Source: Thermoplasmatota archaeon (GTDB lineage Archaea > Thermoplasmatota > E2 > DHVEG-1). From it: DNA of 44,854 nt. The notes under the pieces were generated by a model that was not told where the DNA came from, did no database searches, and worked only from the letters and a program-made list of their open reading frames with translations. Shown piece by piece: positions 1-7,257 of the stretch. Both the position numbers and the translations under genes were made by a program. The stretch spans positions 1 to 44,854 of the forward strand of contig JAUXAU010000015.1 of the NCBI GenBank assembly GCA_030619765.1, read 5' to 3'. Each line of letters begins with the position of its first letter. Positions within the stretch are counted from its first letter, which is position 1.

Positions 1-30
1 TGTGTAGGGACAGGAGATATGTCCCTCCTA
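1..30. repeat. left terminal inverted repeat of the IS481-like element
   Basis: Bases 1-30 match the reverse complement of 1076-1105 at most positions. The shared core includes GGACAGGA and ATATGTCCCT. The core itself contains a small palindrome around ACATATGT in the right copy. Confidence 0.85.
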
Positions 31-1029
31 TGATTTCATGCAAAGGATTTCTTCTAATTTAAGGCTTTTGACAAGGTGATTATACCATTCAACATCTCTT
101 TGCCCGGAGTATCTTTCCTCAGGGTAGGTATCGATAGCAGAGTGGTATTTCCCATTGTTATACCAGTGAACATAAACATCGATGTAACGATCAATTTCAT
201 GGGCATCTCTAGAGATTCCAAGATTATGATACAGGAATCGTTTCAGTCCTTTCTGGAAAGCACTGAGTTTTCCCATGGTTTGAGGATGATGGACGCTAGT
301 CCAGATGTGTTTTTCATTGATATATTCCTCGCAGTATTCACGAATAACCCTGTTCTTTCTGCTAAACTGCGATCCGTTATCTGTTAGCAGATTATCATAT
401 CTAACTTTGAGGAGTTTCTTCATTCCTCGTACAACGGTTGTATCTCGTTGATTTGTAAGTCTGATAGCCCATCCACGTCGAGAGTAATCATCTTCCATGG
501 TTAGAATAGGGATACCGTTAAACTTAGTCAGATCAGTCTGAACAAGACGATTAGGATGTCCCCATTCGAAACGTTTCCATTCATTCTTTATGCGTTTTTC
601 TGATTCAATAATACCTCGTCTTACAAGAATCCTGGAAACAGTTCGAGGAGCTATTCGTTCCATTTTACCCTGATTTTCCAGGCTGATGTTCACAATCTGG
701 GATATATGAAAGGAACCAAAACCTGTTTTTTCTCTCACGTTTACAACGAGATCTTCAAGCCATTGCGTAGTCTTATTAGGACTACTATGTGGTCTTTTTG
801 ATTTGTATCGCAATCCCGGTATGCCTTCATCTTGGAACCTCTTGAGAAGACGTCGGAATTGACGCATACCAATTCCTAAGTCATGAGATGCTTTCTCTCT
901 AACGATGTTGTTCTTTGAAGAAACAGCTCTGGCAACAGCATGGTATCTCCGTTTTACGTATTCTGGCTCATTTTTTAAAAGTTGAATGTGTTCCTTCTTT
1001 AGGTAGAGTTCTCCATTGAAGATGTACAT
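28..1029 (-). CDS. IS481-family transposase (DDE/rve fold)
   Basis: 333 residues. The N-terminal ~80 residues form a helix-turn-helix region (VREKASHDLGIGMRQFRRLL), followed by an rve-type integrase core. The first two catalytic acids are visible: D166 in QTDLTKF and D217 in LLTDNGSQF. At the place where the third acid is expected (HPQTxGKxE in relatives) the sequence reads HPQTMGKLSAF, so the glutamate position holds Ser256. Either this lineage uses another residue or the enzyme is inactive. The ATG at 1029 gives a full-length protein and the gene fills the IS. It acts on the terminal repeats by cut-and-paste or copy-out DNA transfer. Confidence 0.88.
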   Translation of the reverse strand: MYIFNGELYLKKEHIQLLKNEPEYVKRRYHAVARAVSSKNNIVREKASHDLGIGMRQFRRLLKRFQDEGIPGLRYKSKRPHSSPNKTTQWLEDLVVNVREKTGFGSFHISQIVNISLENQGKMERIAPRTVSRILVRRGIIESEKRIKNEWKRFEWGHPNRLVQTDLTKFNGIPILTMEDDYSRRGWAIRLTNQRDTTVVRGMKKLLKVRYDNLLTDNGSQFSRKNRVIREYCEEYINEKHIWTSVHHPQTMGKLSAFQKGLKRFLYHNLGISRDAHEIDRYIDVYVHWYNNGKYHSAIDTYPEERYSGQRDVEWYNHLVKSLKLEEILCMKS

Positions 1030-1075
1030 ATGTCTAACCTTTTGAGTTTATCATGTATTGTTGTATGATAAACAT

Positions 1076-1105
1076 CAGAAGGGACATATGTCCTGTCCTA
1101 ACACA
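1076..1105. repeat. right terminal inverted repeat of the IS481-like element
   Basis: Its reverse complement begins TGTGTTAGGACAGGACATAT and pairs with the left end at base 1. The IS boundary is placed after ACACA at 1101-1105. Confidence 0.85.
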
Positions 1106-1125
1106 CCAGCAAAATAAATGTGACA

Positions 1126-1140
1126 GGTATAAGTATAACT
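1126..1140 (+). promoter_or_regulatory. probable TATA box of the EF-like/aIF5A/agmatinase operon
   Basis: The sequence GGTATAAGTATAACT lies 27-41 bases before the ATG at 1167. This is the spacing expected for an archaeal TATA box serving a leaderless or nearly leaderless transcript. It lies just right of the IS end at 1105, so the insertion probably replaced only sequences upstream of the core promoter. Confidence 0.5.
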
Positions 1141-1166
1141 AGTTGCATTTAGGTTTGTGGTTAAAT

Positions 1167-1430
1167 ATGGTCGAAGAAAAAATTGGAATAGTAGAACATT
1201 TTTTTACAAATATTGGCGTAGCTGCTATAAAAATTACAGATGGAGAGCTCAAAGTTGGTGATACTATCCACATCGTTGGTGCTCACACTGATTTTACACA
1301 AACCATAGACAGAATGGAGATAGACAGAAACCCTATTGAAACTGCTAAACCTGGTGATGCAATTGGCATAAAGGTCAAAGATAGAGCAAGAGAGCATGAT
1401 GTCGTATATAAAGTACCAGAAGAGGAATAA
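1167..1430 (+). CDS. translation elongation factor-like protein (EF-Tu domain 2 fold)
   Basis: 87 residues from the ATG at 1167, chosen over a TTG at 1143 because the family starts near MVEEKIGIVEHF and because of the TATA spacing. The sequence follows the beta-barrel domain 2 of translational GTPases: GIVEHFFTNIGVAAIKI, then LKVGDTIHIVG, then AKPGDAIGIKV. No GTPase domain is present. Such stand-alone domains are common in archaea, and their exact role is unknown. The stop codon is followed by aIF5A after 3 bases, and the shared operon suggests a translation-related function. Confidence 0.8.
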   Translation: MVEEKIGIVEHFFTNIGVAAIKITDGELKVGDTIHIVGAHTDFTQTIDRMEIDRNPIETAKPGDAIGIKVKDRAREHDVVYKVPEEE

Positions 1431-1433
1431 AAT

Positions 1434-1820
1434 ATGAAAGAACTAGCTGAAGTCAGAACGTTACGAGTTAATCGGTATATGATAATAGATGACGAACCAT
1501 GCAAAATTATGAGTATTTCCACATCTAAACCAGGCAAGCATGGTGAATCTAAGGCGAGAATTGAAGCAATTGGTGTTTTCGATAGTCAAAAACGAAGTGT
1601 TGTTCACCCTGTTAAACATAAAGTCCACGTTCCAATCATTGATAAGAGGAGCGCCCAGATTCTTTCTTTGATGGGTAGTGACGTTGTTCAACTAATGGAC
1701 CTTGAAACCTACGAAACCTTTGAAATGCCTATTCCTGATGAATTCAAAGATAAACTAGCACCGGGAAATGAAATACTTTATTTGCAAGCACTGGGTAAAA
1801 AGAAAATAACTAGAGTTTAA
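1434..1820 (+). CDS. eif5A: translation initiation factor 5A (aIF5A)
   Basis: 128 residues, the usual archaeal length. The N-terminal SH3-like domain carries the hypusination loop [12 protein letters not shown]. Lys35 in GKHG is the residue that deoxyhypusine synthase modifies with a spermidine-derived group. The C-terminal OB-fold begins around residue 70 ([12 protein letters not shown]). aIF5A binds the ribosome and relieves stalled elongation. A GAGG ribosome-binding site precedes the ATG. The next gene is agmatinase, which makes the putrescine used for spermidine, so the pair links polyamine supply to hypusine. Confidence 0.96.
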   Translation: MKELAEVRTLRVNRYMIIDDEPCKIMSISTSKPGKHGESKARIEAIGVFDSQKRSVVHPVKHKVHVPIIDKRSAQILSLMGSDVVQLMDLETYETFEMPIPDEFKDKLAPGNEILYLQALGKKKITRV

Positions 1821-1847
1821 TAATCATACGTTGCTTTACTTGATAAC

Positions 1848-2720
1848 ATGATTTTTCCTAATTATTTTGCAGACGCCGAATCAGGTTTTGATGAAACAGA
1901 TTTTGTCATATTTGGTGTTCCATATGACAAGACCTCGTCATTTAGACATGGTGTAGATAAAGCTCCTAGAGAGACAAGACAGAGTAGTTGGAATTTTGAG
2001 ACTTTCGATTTAAGGACAGGTGTGGATTTAAAAGATATCAAATTGCATGATTATGGAAATCTTGATGTAAAGAATTTAAATACAAAAGAAATGGTAGAAA
2101 AGGTTAGAAATTTTACTTGCAAATTACTTGTAAAAAACAAATTTCCTATTGCTATCGGTGGTGAACATTCAATAACCCCTGGAATTGTAAAGGCTTATCC
2201 AAATGATATAGCAGTTCTCTCGCTTGATGCCCATATGGATTTCCGAGAACAATATGAAAACGATGTGTATAATCATGCATGCGTTACAAGAAGAATTGCA
2301 GATCATATCGATATTAAAAATATTGCTATAATCGGAGTGAGATCAACTGAAAAAAAAGAATTTGAATATGCTCAAAAGGCAGGTCTTTTTTTTATTGACG
2401 CATTTTCAATTAATGAGAAGGGGATTTCTGAGACTATAAAGGAAACAAAAGGCCATCTCAGAGATAAAAAAATATATCTCACTCTCGATATAGATGTAGT
2501 TGATCCAGCATATGCTCCAGGGACAAGCACCCCAGAGCCTTTTGGACTCGATCCTTTTGATATTTTAGAATTTATTGAAGCTTTTTCATCACAGTTAGTT
2601 GGGTTTGATATTGTTGAAGTATGTCCAGCATATGACCATGGTGAAACATCTATACTTGCTGCAAAGTTGATAAGATCTATTGTAGGTGCTATTTGGAGTA
2701 AAAACTTAGCAATTTCATAG
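1848..2720 (+). CDS. speB: agmatinase / ureohydrolase family
   Basis: 290 residues, a typical arginase/agmatinase length. Metal-binding motifs are GGEHSITPG near residue 104, DAHMDFREQY near 127, and DIDVVDPAYAPGTSTPEP near 213. It is expected to hydrolyse agmatine to putrescine and urea in the cytoplasm using a dinuclear manganese centre. It lies 27 bases downstream of aIF5A in the same operon, and this neighbour pairing is a known archaeal arrangement. The exact guanidino substrate cannot be read from sequence alone, but the context favours agmatine. Confidence 0.92.
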   Translation: MIFPNYFADAESGFDETDFVIFGVPYDKTSSFRHGVDKAPRETRQSSWNFETFDLRTGVDLKDIKLHDYGNLDVKNLNTKEMVEKVRNFTCKLLVKNKFPIAIGGEHSITPGIVKAYPNDIAVLSLDAHMDFREQYENDVYNHACVTRRIADHIDIKNIAIIGVRSTEKKEFEYAQKAGLFFIDAFSINEKGISETIKETKGHLRDKKIYLTLDIDVVDPAYAPGTSTPEPFGLDPFDILEFIEAFSSQLVGFDIVEVCPAYDHGETSILAAKLIRSIVGAIWSKNLAIS

Positions 2721-2804
2721 TTTTGAACTTGTTAGAACTAAGTATATCCTAAAATAAATTTTATCTTTAAGATACAAATGTCATAGCGAATTTTACAAAC
2801 GATA

Positions 2805-2880
2805 AAAAAATTAAATAAAAGAAAAAATTTAAATGTTTTTTAATTATTACAATTACAAAATAATCAAGGTGGGAGGAGCA
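2805..2880 (+). promoter_or_regulatory. promoter and leader of the split PKD gene
   Basis: An AT-rich stretch contains the TATA-like AAAATTTAAATG around 2823, and a strong GGTGGGAGGAGC Shine-Dalgarno lies directly before the ATG at 2882. The same TATA plus GGAGG design recurs before the secreted-protein gene at 25503, so host secreted proteins seem to share this promoter type. The remainder of 2721-2804 holds nothing recognisable. Confidence 0.55.
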
Positions 2881-2881
2881 A

Positions 2882-4057
2882 ATGGAAATTAAAAATCGAT
2901 ATGCAACATTATTGGTTGTTTTAATAAGCATGCTAATAATTAGCAGTGAGTTTGGCAGTTGTTACTCAAACGTTTCTTCTTTAAACGTCTTTGGAAGTGG
3001 CAATTATGAGGATAATTTCACTGATGCTACTAAATGGAACTGCTTTGGCAATGTAATAATAGATGAAGTATATGATTGGTTAATATTGCTCCCTGTTGTT
3101 AATCCACGCTCTGGATATGCTGAATATAATGGTTTAATAACTGCCCCTGTGGGGGAGTTTTATAAAGTGATCGTCGAGTGTATTGGTATTTGTGATGAAA
3201 ATTATGGAATAACAATTCAAATAACAGTTGACAACTGGGTACATTTTAACAATGTAACAATTGTTTATGGAGGTGGTTCATACAATATATCATGGACATG
3301 GAATATACCAGTTGAATCGAGAGGTGATGATCTTGACATAAAAATCGTTATGAGTTCTAGCGATCCATTAAATATGGTTTTCATGAGTTGGCTCAAAGTA
3401 ACATACTGGTATGAGTTGCCAAATCAGGCACCAAATGCATATATTGACTCTATAACCCCAAATCCAGCAACTTATGGAGAAACCGTAACATTTAGTGGAC
3501 ATGGAGAAGATCCTGACGGAATAATAACCGATTACAAATGGGAATCAAGCATTGATGGATGGTTAAGCTCAGATGCATCATTTAGTACATCTAACCTTCA
3601 AGTTGGTACACATACCATATATTTTTCAGTAAAAGATGATGATGATACATGGTCAACACCGGCAACTGATGAGTTGACCATTACGAATCCATCAGGACCA
3701 CCAAGTATAGATGCTGTAAAAACATATTATGCTGATGGTAGCGAGGCCTCTGGCGGAGACGGCTTATTGCTGCAAGGAATGGATCTTGACAACACCTATA
3801 CAGCATATGTTTCAGGTTATAATATTGAGTGGGTAAGATTTGAATTTGGATTATTTCAAGAATATACAGACTATGATGGGTCTGACGGATGGTCTGCAAC
3901 TTTCAACACAATGTATATTATTGATCCTAATGCAGTATTGACCGTTACAGCCCATAACATGTTAGGAGAAGATACAAAAGAATATCATCCTAAAATAATT
4001 CCAATGGCCGGATGGCTGGTGAATTTTATTGATTATGTTATGGAATATACTTTTTAG
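2882..4057 (+). pseudogene. 5' half of a disrupted secreted PKD-domain protein gene
   Basis: 391 codons are open. Residues 1-28 form a signal peptide with a hydrophobic core (TLLVVLISMLIISS). Residues ~185-265 form a PKD domain (FSGHGEDPDGIITDYKW, then VGTHTIYFSVKDDDDTW). The frame runs into the 15-bp attL core, encoding YVMEY, and stops two codons later (TAG at 4055) in element sequence. The same five codons reappear in frame at 13498-13512 and continue as DETEF in the orphan frame to 15954. The uninterrupted gene would encode about 1,202 residues. The truncated product could still be made and secreted. Confidence 0.85.
4034..4048 (+). repeat. attL core of element 1 (15-bp direct repeat)
   Basis: TATGTTATGGAATAT is identical to 13498-13512. 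In both places it is read in the same frame (Tyr-Val-Met-Glu-Tyr), and the flanking bases differ. It marks the left junction between the host PKD gene and the integrated element. Confidence 0.9.
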
Positions 4058-4146
4058 TTTGGTATTATATTTTAAATAAAATAGCTAAAAATCTCGAAAA
4101 ATGATACCTTTATATAGTAGTAGCGGACAAAGAGTAGCACGGTTTT

Positions 4147-4395
4147 TTATTGTTCATCTTTGTGATAAAATGCTAATAAAATAACTTTATCTTCATTTTT
4201 AATGTATTTGTAAGATAATCTAAAAGGCGGGATATATAATTCTAATGTTCCTTTTCTTGCATACTGCATTGTTTTTCCAACTTCTGGATCATCAATTATT
4301 TTATGGATCTGTTTTTTAATCTTATTTTTTAATGTATTATCTAGTTTACTAACTTGTTTTTTAAAAATCTTATGATATTCAACTGAAGTTACCAT
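4147..4395 (-). CDS. RelE/ParE-superfamily toxin
   Basis: 82 residues. The pattern is typical of RelE-like mRNA interferases: N-terminal EYHKIFKKQVSKLDNTLKNKIKKQI helices, then PPFRLSYKYIKNEDKVILLAFYHKDEQ with a conserved beta strand pair and a basic/aromatic C-terminal end. These toxins cut mRNA on the ribosome. The start overlaps the end of the upstream antitoxin gene by 7 bases, which indicates coupled translation. The pair is the first cargo inside attL and probably acts as an addiction module stabilising the element. Confidence 0.82.
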   Translation of the reverse strand: MVTSVEYHKIFKKQVSKLDNTLKNKIKKQIHKIIDDPEVGKTMQYARKGTLELYIPPFRLSYKYIKNEDKVILLAFYHKDEQ

Positions 4396-4658
4396 TTTTC
4401 AAGTTCGTCTAAGAACTCTTTTGCACTTTTTTCTTTAAATTTTCCTTTTTCATACTGTTTTAATGCTTTTTCTGTTCTCAATGCAAAAGCTAACTCCCCA
4501 CTAAATTTCTTATCGATATTTTTCATTCTTTGAAGAATCACCTGATCATGTTTTCTAATTATCAATAGTTGTTCTCCTACATTGAAATCCTTTCTTAAAT
4601 AACTAGGAATTACTACTTGTCCTTTTGAACTTAATTTTGTTAATGCCACTTCTACCAT
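4389..4658 (-). CDS. AbrB/MazE-type antitoxin
   Basis: 89 residues. The N-terminal ~45 residues form a swapped-hairpin AbrB DNA-binding domain (LTKLSSKGQVVIPSYLRKDF, then VGEQLLIIRK). The C-terminal half is a charged helical tail (LKQYEKGKFKEKSAKEFLDELEKW) expected to neutralise the RelE-like toxin encoded immediately downstream. AbrB plus RelE pairs are frequent in archaea. The TATA box lies about 30 bases upstream with an operator-like palindrome between it and the ATG, so the pair is probably self-repressed. Confidence 0.83.
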   Translation of the reverse strand: MVEVALTKLSSKGQVVIPSYLRKDFNVGEQLLIIRKHDQVILQRMKNIDKKFSGELAFALRTEKALKQYEKGKFKEKSAKEFLDELEKW

Positions 4659-4663
4659 AATTA

Positions 4664-4699
4664 TCTTATGTAAGATATGTCTTACATTATATTTAAATG
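4664..4699 (-). promoter_or_regulatory. promoter and operator of the toxin-antitoxin pair
   Basis: Three alternating half-sites TCTTA (4664-4668), TAAGA (4671-4675) and TCTTA (4680-4684) form two overlapping inverted repeats, the larger being TGTAAGA-4-TCTTACA at 4669-4686. They sit between the minus-strand TATA box (TTTAAATATAA, about 4686-4697) and the ATG at 4658. Binding by the AbrB antitoxin here would block transcription initiation. Confidence 0.65.
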
Positions 4700-5002
4700 T
4701 TTCGTGAAATCTTTATTAAAAAACCTTTACTACTCTACAATATGCACATTACCCCTAGTGTTTAGGTGGAAAAACAGGGATCAAGACGATAATTATAATG
4801 CTTTCAAAAGTTCTATCTTAAGAGTGACAGGATGCCCCTCTGAATGATTTAAAGCATTTACCGATACATCTATCTTCTAATATTATCGAAAATCGTTATT
4901 TTAATCATATAGAAATGTTTAAATGTCATTGATTAATAGATTAGAAAAGAGATGAAAAAATGAATAAATTAGAGGGGCATTAATTATTGTAGGGAGTCGA
5001 AA
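4700..5002 (+). other. intergenic leader with inverted repeat and mini-ORF
   Basis: No sizeable gene is seen. ATGCCCCTCT at 4832-4841 is the exact reverse complement of AGAGGGGCAT at 4971-4980. A TATA-like ATGTTTAAATG lies near 4914-4924. Downstream is an 8-codon reading frame (ATG at about 4959, TAA at about 4982) that overlaps the right arm, just before the GGGAG ribosome-binding site of the gene at 5003. Together these could be a regulated leader. Confidence 0.4.
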
Positions 5003-5338
5003 ATGCTAAAGGAAATAGTAATTGGATTATTTATGATGCTGATGATAGCACCAGTTGTTTCAGCAGGGTTTACTTGCGGATTCTGCGGTGGAGATGGTAG
5101 ATATGTGATGGGGGGAAAAGAATATTCTTGTCACTCATGTGGAGGTGACGGTTGTGTTACAAAAGGAGATTCTGCTTATTCTGAATGGAGGGATGATGGT
5201 AGTTGTAGTGAAAGTTCTAGTAGGAGTAGTGAAAGTGGTGGAAGTTGCTGTGGTGCAACTGCTATGGTAATTTTCTCGTTGTGCGGAGTGTTTATTGTAT
5301 ATTATAGGAAAAAAGGTAACAAAAAACGAAGGATTTAA
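5003..5338 (+). CDS. secreted, membrane-anchored CxxCxGxG (DnaJ-type zinc finger) protein
   Basis: 111 residues. Residues 1-21 are a signal peptide ending ...VVSAG. Two CxxCxGxG motifs follow, CGFCGGDG and CHSCGGDG, which match one zinc site of the DnaJ/Hsp40 cysteine-rich domain (two motifs build one site; DnaJ has four). A Ser/Gly/Cys-rich linker follows, then one transmembrane helix (TAMVIFSLCGVFIVYYRKK) and a basic tail, so the finger faces outside the cell. A GGGAG ribosome-binding site supports the ATG. It is cargo of element 1. A role in surface thiol chemistry or protein folding is speculative. Confidence 0.75.
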   Translation: MLKEIVIGLFMMLMIAPVVSAGFTCGFCGGDGRYVMGGKEYSCHSCGGDGCVTKGDSAYSEWRDDGSCSESSSRSSESGGSCCGATAMVIFSLCGVFIVYYRKKGNKKRRI

Positions 5339-5511
5339 AATGTATAAAGTGTCGTAAAAAGTCACCTTGGAAGAATTAAAGAAAACCCAACGGTAATAAT
5401 AACCGTATGATGTATATTATACCCTGCAATTAAGTGTTGGGTCATATCTACACTGTATTCAATGTTATACCATGAGCTCCTCATTGTATATCGTACATTT
5501 AGTGCATTGTT
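5339..5511. other. gene-free stretch
   Basis: Nothing recognisable except a possible short inverted repeat (ACGGTAATAATAACCGT near 5390-5406), which could act as a weak hairpin after the CxxCxGxG gene. Confidence 0.3.
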
Positions 5512-5655
5512 TCATTTTAACTTTTTTTGTTTTTTTTCCCTAGCAGTATATAGAAATTCAATTTTATCCGAGCCATGATGATATGGACAAACGGGTTTTC
5601 CTTGCAGGACTATAGAAAAATTTTTTGCACATTTTTTACATTTATAAAATCTCAT
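5512..5655 (-). CDS. 47-residue zinc-ribbon-like microprotein
   Basis: The frame runs from the ATG at 5655 to TGA at 5512-5514. It begins MRFYKCKKCAKNF and contains CPYHHG near residue 23, giving CxxC-x13-CxxHH, a plausible single zinc site, followed by a Lys-rich tail. There is no clear Shine-Dalgarno. It is too short for confident family assignment, but the metal-binding spacing and good frame composition suggest a real gene. It lies in the antisense direction next to the candidate RNA starting near 5670. Confidence 0.5.
   Translation of the reverse strand: MRFYKCKKCAKNFSIVLQGKPVCPYHHGSDKIEFLYTAREKKQKKLK
5641..5650 (+). promoter_or_regulatory. possible TATA box for the structured RNA
   Basis: TTTATAAAAT lies about 25-30 bases before the predicted 5' end of the structured region near 5670. 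It also falls inside the first codons of the minus-strand microprotein. Confidence 0.35.
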
Positions 5656-5667
5656 TTTGAAGAGGAA

Positions 5668-6050
5668 AATAGAAAAACTGGAGAGAGTGTAGTGCTCGGG
5701 GGAAAAAACAAAAACCCGATTGTTGCCCTCTCTTCAGTCTAGTGTGATTATTGGCAACTGTGATTTATAGATGAAAGGTGAGAAGCTAGCTAGCCACACC
5801 GTGAGAAAGCTAGCTTTACTCCGAGATGATCGTGAAAGGAAGCCTCTGGTGGGGAGGCTTCCTTAACGTCTGGAATTGTGTAGCTCGCATTCAGCTACGT
5901 CCCTCATCGTAGGTGTGTCTAATTTCCTAGAGAGACATGGAAGCAATTCATTCTTCCCGAACTTTTTTAAATTAGCAATCCCACCGGGATCGCTAGACAC
6001 AGTGAATATTATTATTATCAGGATAAGTTGCCATTAGTGGCAACTTTTTT
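5668..6050 (+). ncRNA. candidate structured non-coding RNA of element 1
   Basis: The region contains no convincing reading frame but a chain of strong hairpins. They are 5678-5687 with 5728-5737 (10 pairs, enclosing CGGG/CCCG), 5783-5790 with 5809-5816 (AAGCTAGC/GCTAGCTT), 5838-5846 with 5854-5862 (GGAAGCCTC/GAGGCTTCC), 5881-5885 with 5893-5897, 5915-5921 with 5994-6000 closing a branch that contains 5974-5982 with 5986-5994, and finally the terminator at 6025-6050. It is more GC-rich than its surroundings. It does not match tRNA, RNase P, SRP or 5S as far as can be judged by eye. Strand is inferred from the U-run terminator and the TATA-like site. Confidence 0.55.
6025..6050 (+). terminator. 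intrinsic-type terminator hairpin
   Basis: AAGTTGCC (6025-6032) and GGCAACTT (6039-6046) form a perfect 8-bp stem with a 6-base loop, followed by a T run to 6050. It faces the end of the minus-strand operon and may separate the two transcripts. Confidence 0.7.
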
Positions 6051-6589
6051 CAAGCAATAATTGTATTGGCAATGCCTGTTTTTGGCACAAAAGTGGGAGT
6101 TGCACCAGTGGGAGGGGGTACTCTACCAGAAACCGGCCTTCCGTCAGTTGGATATTTCGCAAATGCTTCCTCCTTTGAGATGACACGGCCTTTTATAACT
6201 CCGCCAGAAGCCCGTCTAATTTGCGGTAAAGGTCTTTGCATTTGTCTTTGTAATTGTGGTCTGATTGGTGCTCGAAACCTTGCTGCTGGTGGTACAGATG
6301 GTAATATTATTTTTGCAGCAACGGTAGTCAACGAGCCGACACCAAATCCTAGGAGAAGAGCAGCTATTTTTCCATTAGGTACAAAAAAACTACCTACTGT
6401 AGCAACTGCCCCTCCGATAAGGGGGTAAAAAACAGAGTTCTTGTTGTATGGCGGTGGAAGTGGTAGTGGAACGACACCTTCAGCCAAACTTTCAACTAAA
6501 TACGGCGTGAAAACTCCGACACCGGCTCCAAGAACACTAGTAATTACGTTAGTTTCATGCATATATTTCATATATTTTTTTTTAGCCAT
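6050..6589 (-). CDS. membrane protein with proline-rich tail, element 1
   Basis: 179 residues. Three hydrophobic segments are visible: about 15-33 (VITSVLGAGVGVFTPYLVES), 53-68 (VFYPLIGGAVATVGSFFV) and 73-95 (KIAALLLGFGVGSLTTVAAK). A basic, proline- and glutamine-rich C-terminal half follows (RPQLQRQMQRPLPQIRR, later SGRVPPPTG). No family was recognised. It is the last gene of the minus operon. Small hydrophobic proteins with such tails occur as virion or plasmid membrane components, but that is only a possibility here. Confidence 0.6.
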   Translation of the reverse strand: MAKKKYMKYMHETNVITSVLGAGVGVFTPYLVESLAEGVVPLPLPPPYNKNSVFYPLIGGAVATVGSFFVPNGKIAALLLGFGVGSLTTVAAKIILPSVPPAARFRAPIRPQLQRQMQRPLPQIRRASGGVIKGRVISKEEAFAKYPTDGRPVSGRVPPPTGATPTFVPKTGIANTIIA

Positions 6590-6689
6590 TTATATTCACA
6601 TCCATTATTATTTTTAATCTTATCCTTGTAATGTAAGAAAAAATATAGACTGTTATATATATAGTAAATTCGACTACAAAGTATACGAA

Positions 6690-6956
6690 TTATTGCTCTG
6701 TTTCTTCTATTTCCTCATCATCGTGAGGTGATAATTCAAATTTTTTAAAACAATATGGACATTCAACGGTCAATCCTTGCTTCAATTTAGTAGCCATTTC
6801 TAACAATTCTACATCTTTGATTATTTGCCACCTCAAAACCTCACTTACGCTTATGTCGTATTTTTCATTTGCCGCGATCCCTTCAGCAATCTCAATAATT
6901 TTTTTTGGAAATCTAATGCTCACAGAAGGGTTTTCAATGTCGTAATCGTCTTTCAT
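6690..6956 (-). CDS. ribbon-helix-helix-like protein with C-terminal CxxC
   Basis: 88 residues. Residues 10-50 (SVSIRFPKKIIEIAEGIAAN, then SVSEVLRWQIIKDVELL) follow the strand-helix-helix pattern of CopG/Arc-like DNA-binding proteins. After this comes a single ECPYCFKKFEL motif that could bind zinc in a dimer, and an acidic tail. The start overlaps the upstream gene's end by 23 bases and is preceded by a strong AGGAGGGA ribosome-binding site. It is probably a transcriptional regulator or copy-control protein of element 1. Confidence 0.62.
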   Translation of the reverse strand: MKDDYDIENPSVSIRFPKKIIEIAEGIAANEKYDISVSEVLRWQIIKDVELLEMATKLKQGLTVECPYCFKKFELSPHDDEEIEETEQ

Positions 6957-7257
6957 TCTCCCTCCTGATTTTTTTTAATTTTCTACTTCTCCTATTACTG
7001 CATATTTTACATTTTCCACGATATTGAATGTCCCCCTTAATCCCTCTCCTTGTCGAGAACTCGAAAGTGTTTTTTAGAACATTGCAAGAAATGCATTTCT
7101 TTTTACCATTAATGTTAATGATAACTTTCTTATTTTGCTGAGGTTTTTTATGAATAATATGTAAATTACCAGATGATTTTCGAATAATCATATCTCTTAA
7201 CGCCTTAGTTGTTGCATGAGCAATACGTTCTTTTTCTTCTATCGATATTTTTATCAT
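6934..7257 (-). CDS. basic zinc-finger protein (CxxC...CxxC), element 1
   Basis: 107 residues. The C-terminal half reads KCISCNVLKNTFEFSTRR ... KCKICSNRRSRK. This spacing matches the small phage/plasmid zinc-binding domains often linked to HNH nucleases. No HNH motif is present, so it is probably a nucleic-acid-binding protein. The ATG overlaps the stop of the upstream gene (ATGA at 7254-7257), showing translational coupling in the operon. The C-terminal end is strongly basic. Confidence 0.6.
   Translation of the reverse strand: MIKISIEEKERIAHATTKALRDMIIRKSSGNLHIIHKKPQQNKKVIININGKKKCISCNVLKNTFEFSTRRGIKGDIQYRGKCKICSNRRSRKLKKIRRENERRLRH

Larger units (their letters stand above)
1..1105. mobile_element. 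IS481-like insertion sequence, apparently complete
   Basis: The first and last 30 bases are imperfect inverted repeats that begin TGTGT and end ACACA, and they enclose one transposase gene on the minus strand. The length of about 1.1 kb and the TGT...ACA ends fit IS481/IS3-related elements. The left flank lies outside the window, so a target duplication cannot be tested. The right end is only about 60 bases from the start of the EF-like/aIF5A/agmatinase operon and seems to leave that operon's TATA-like sequence intact. Confidence 0.85.
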
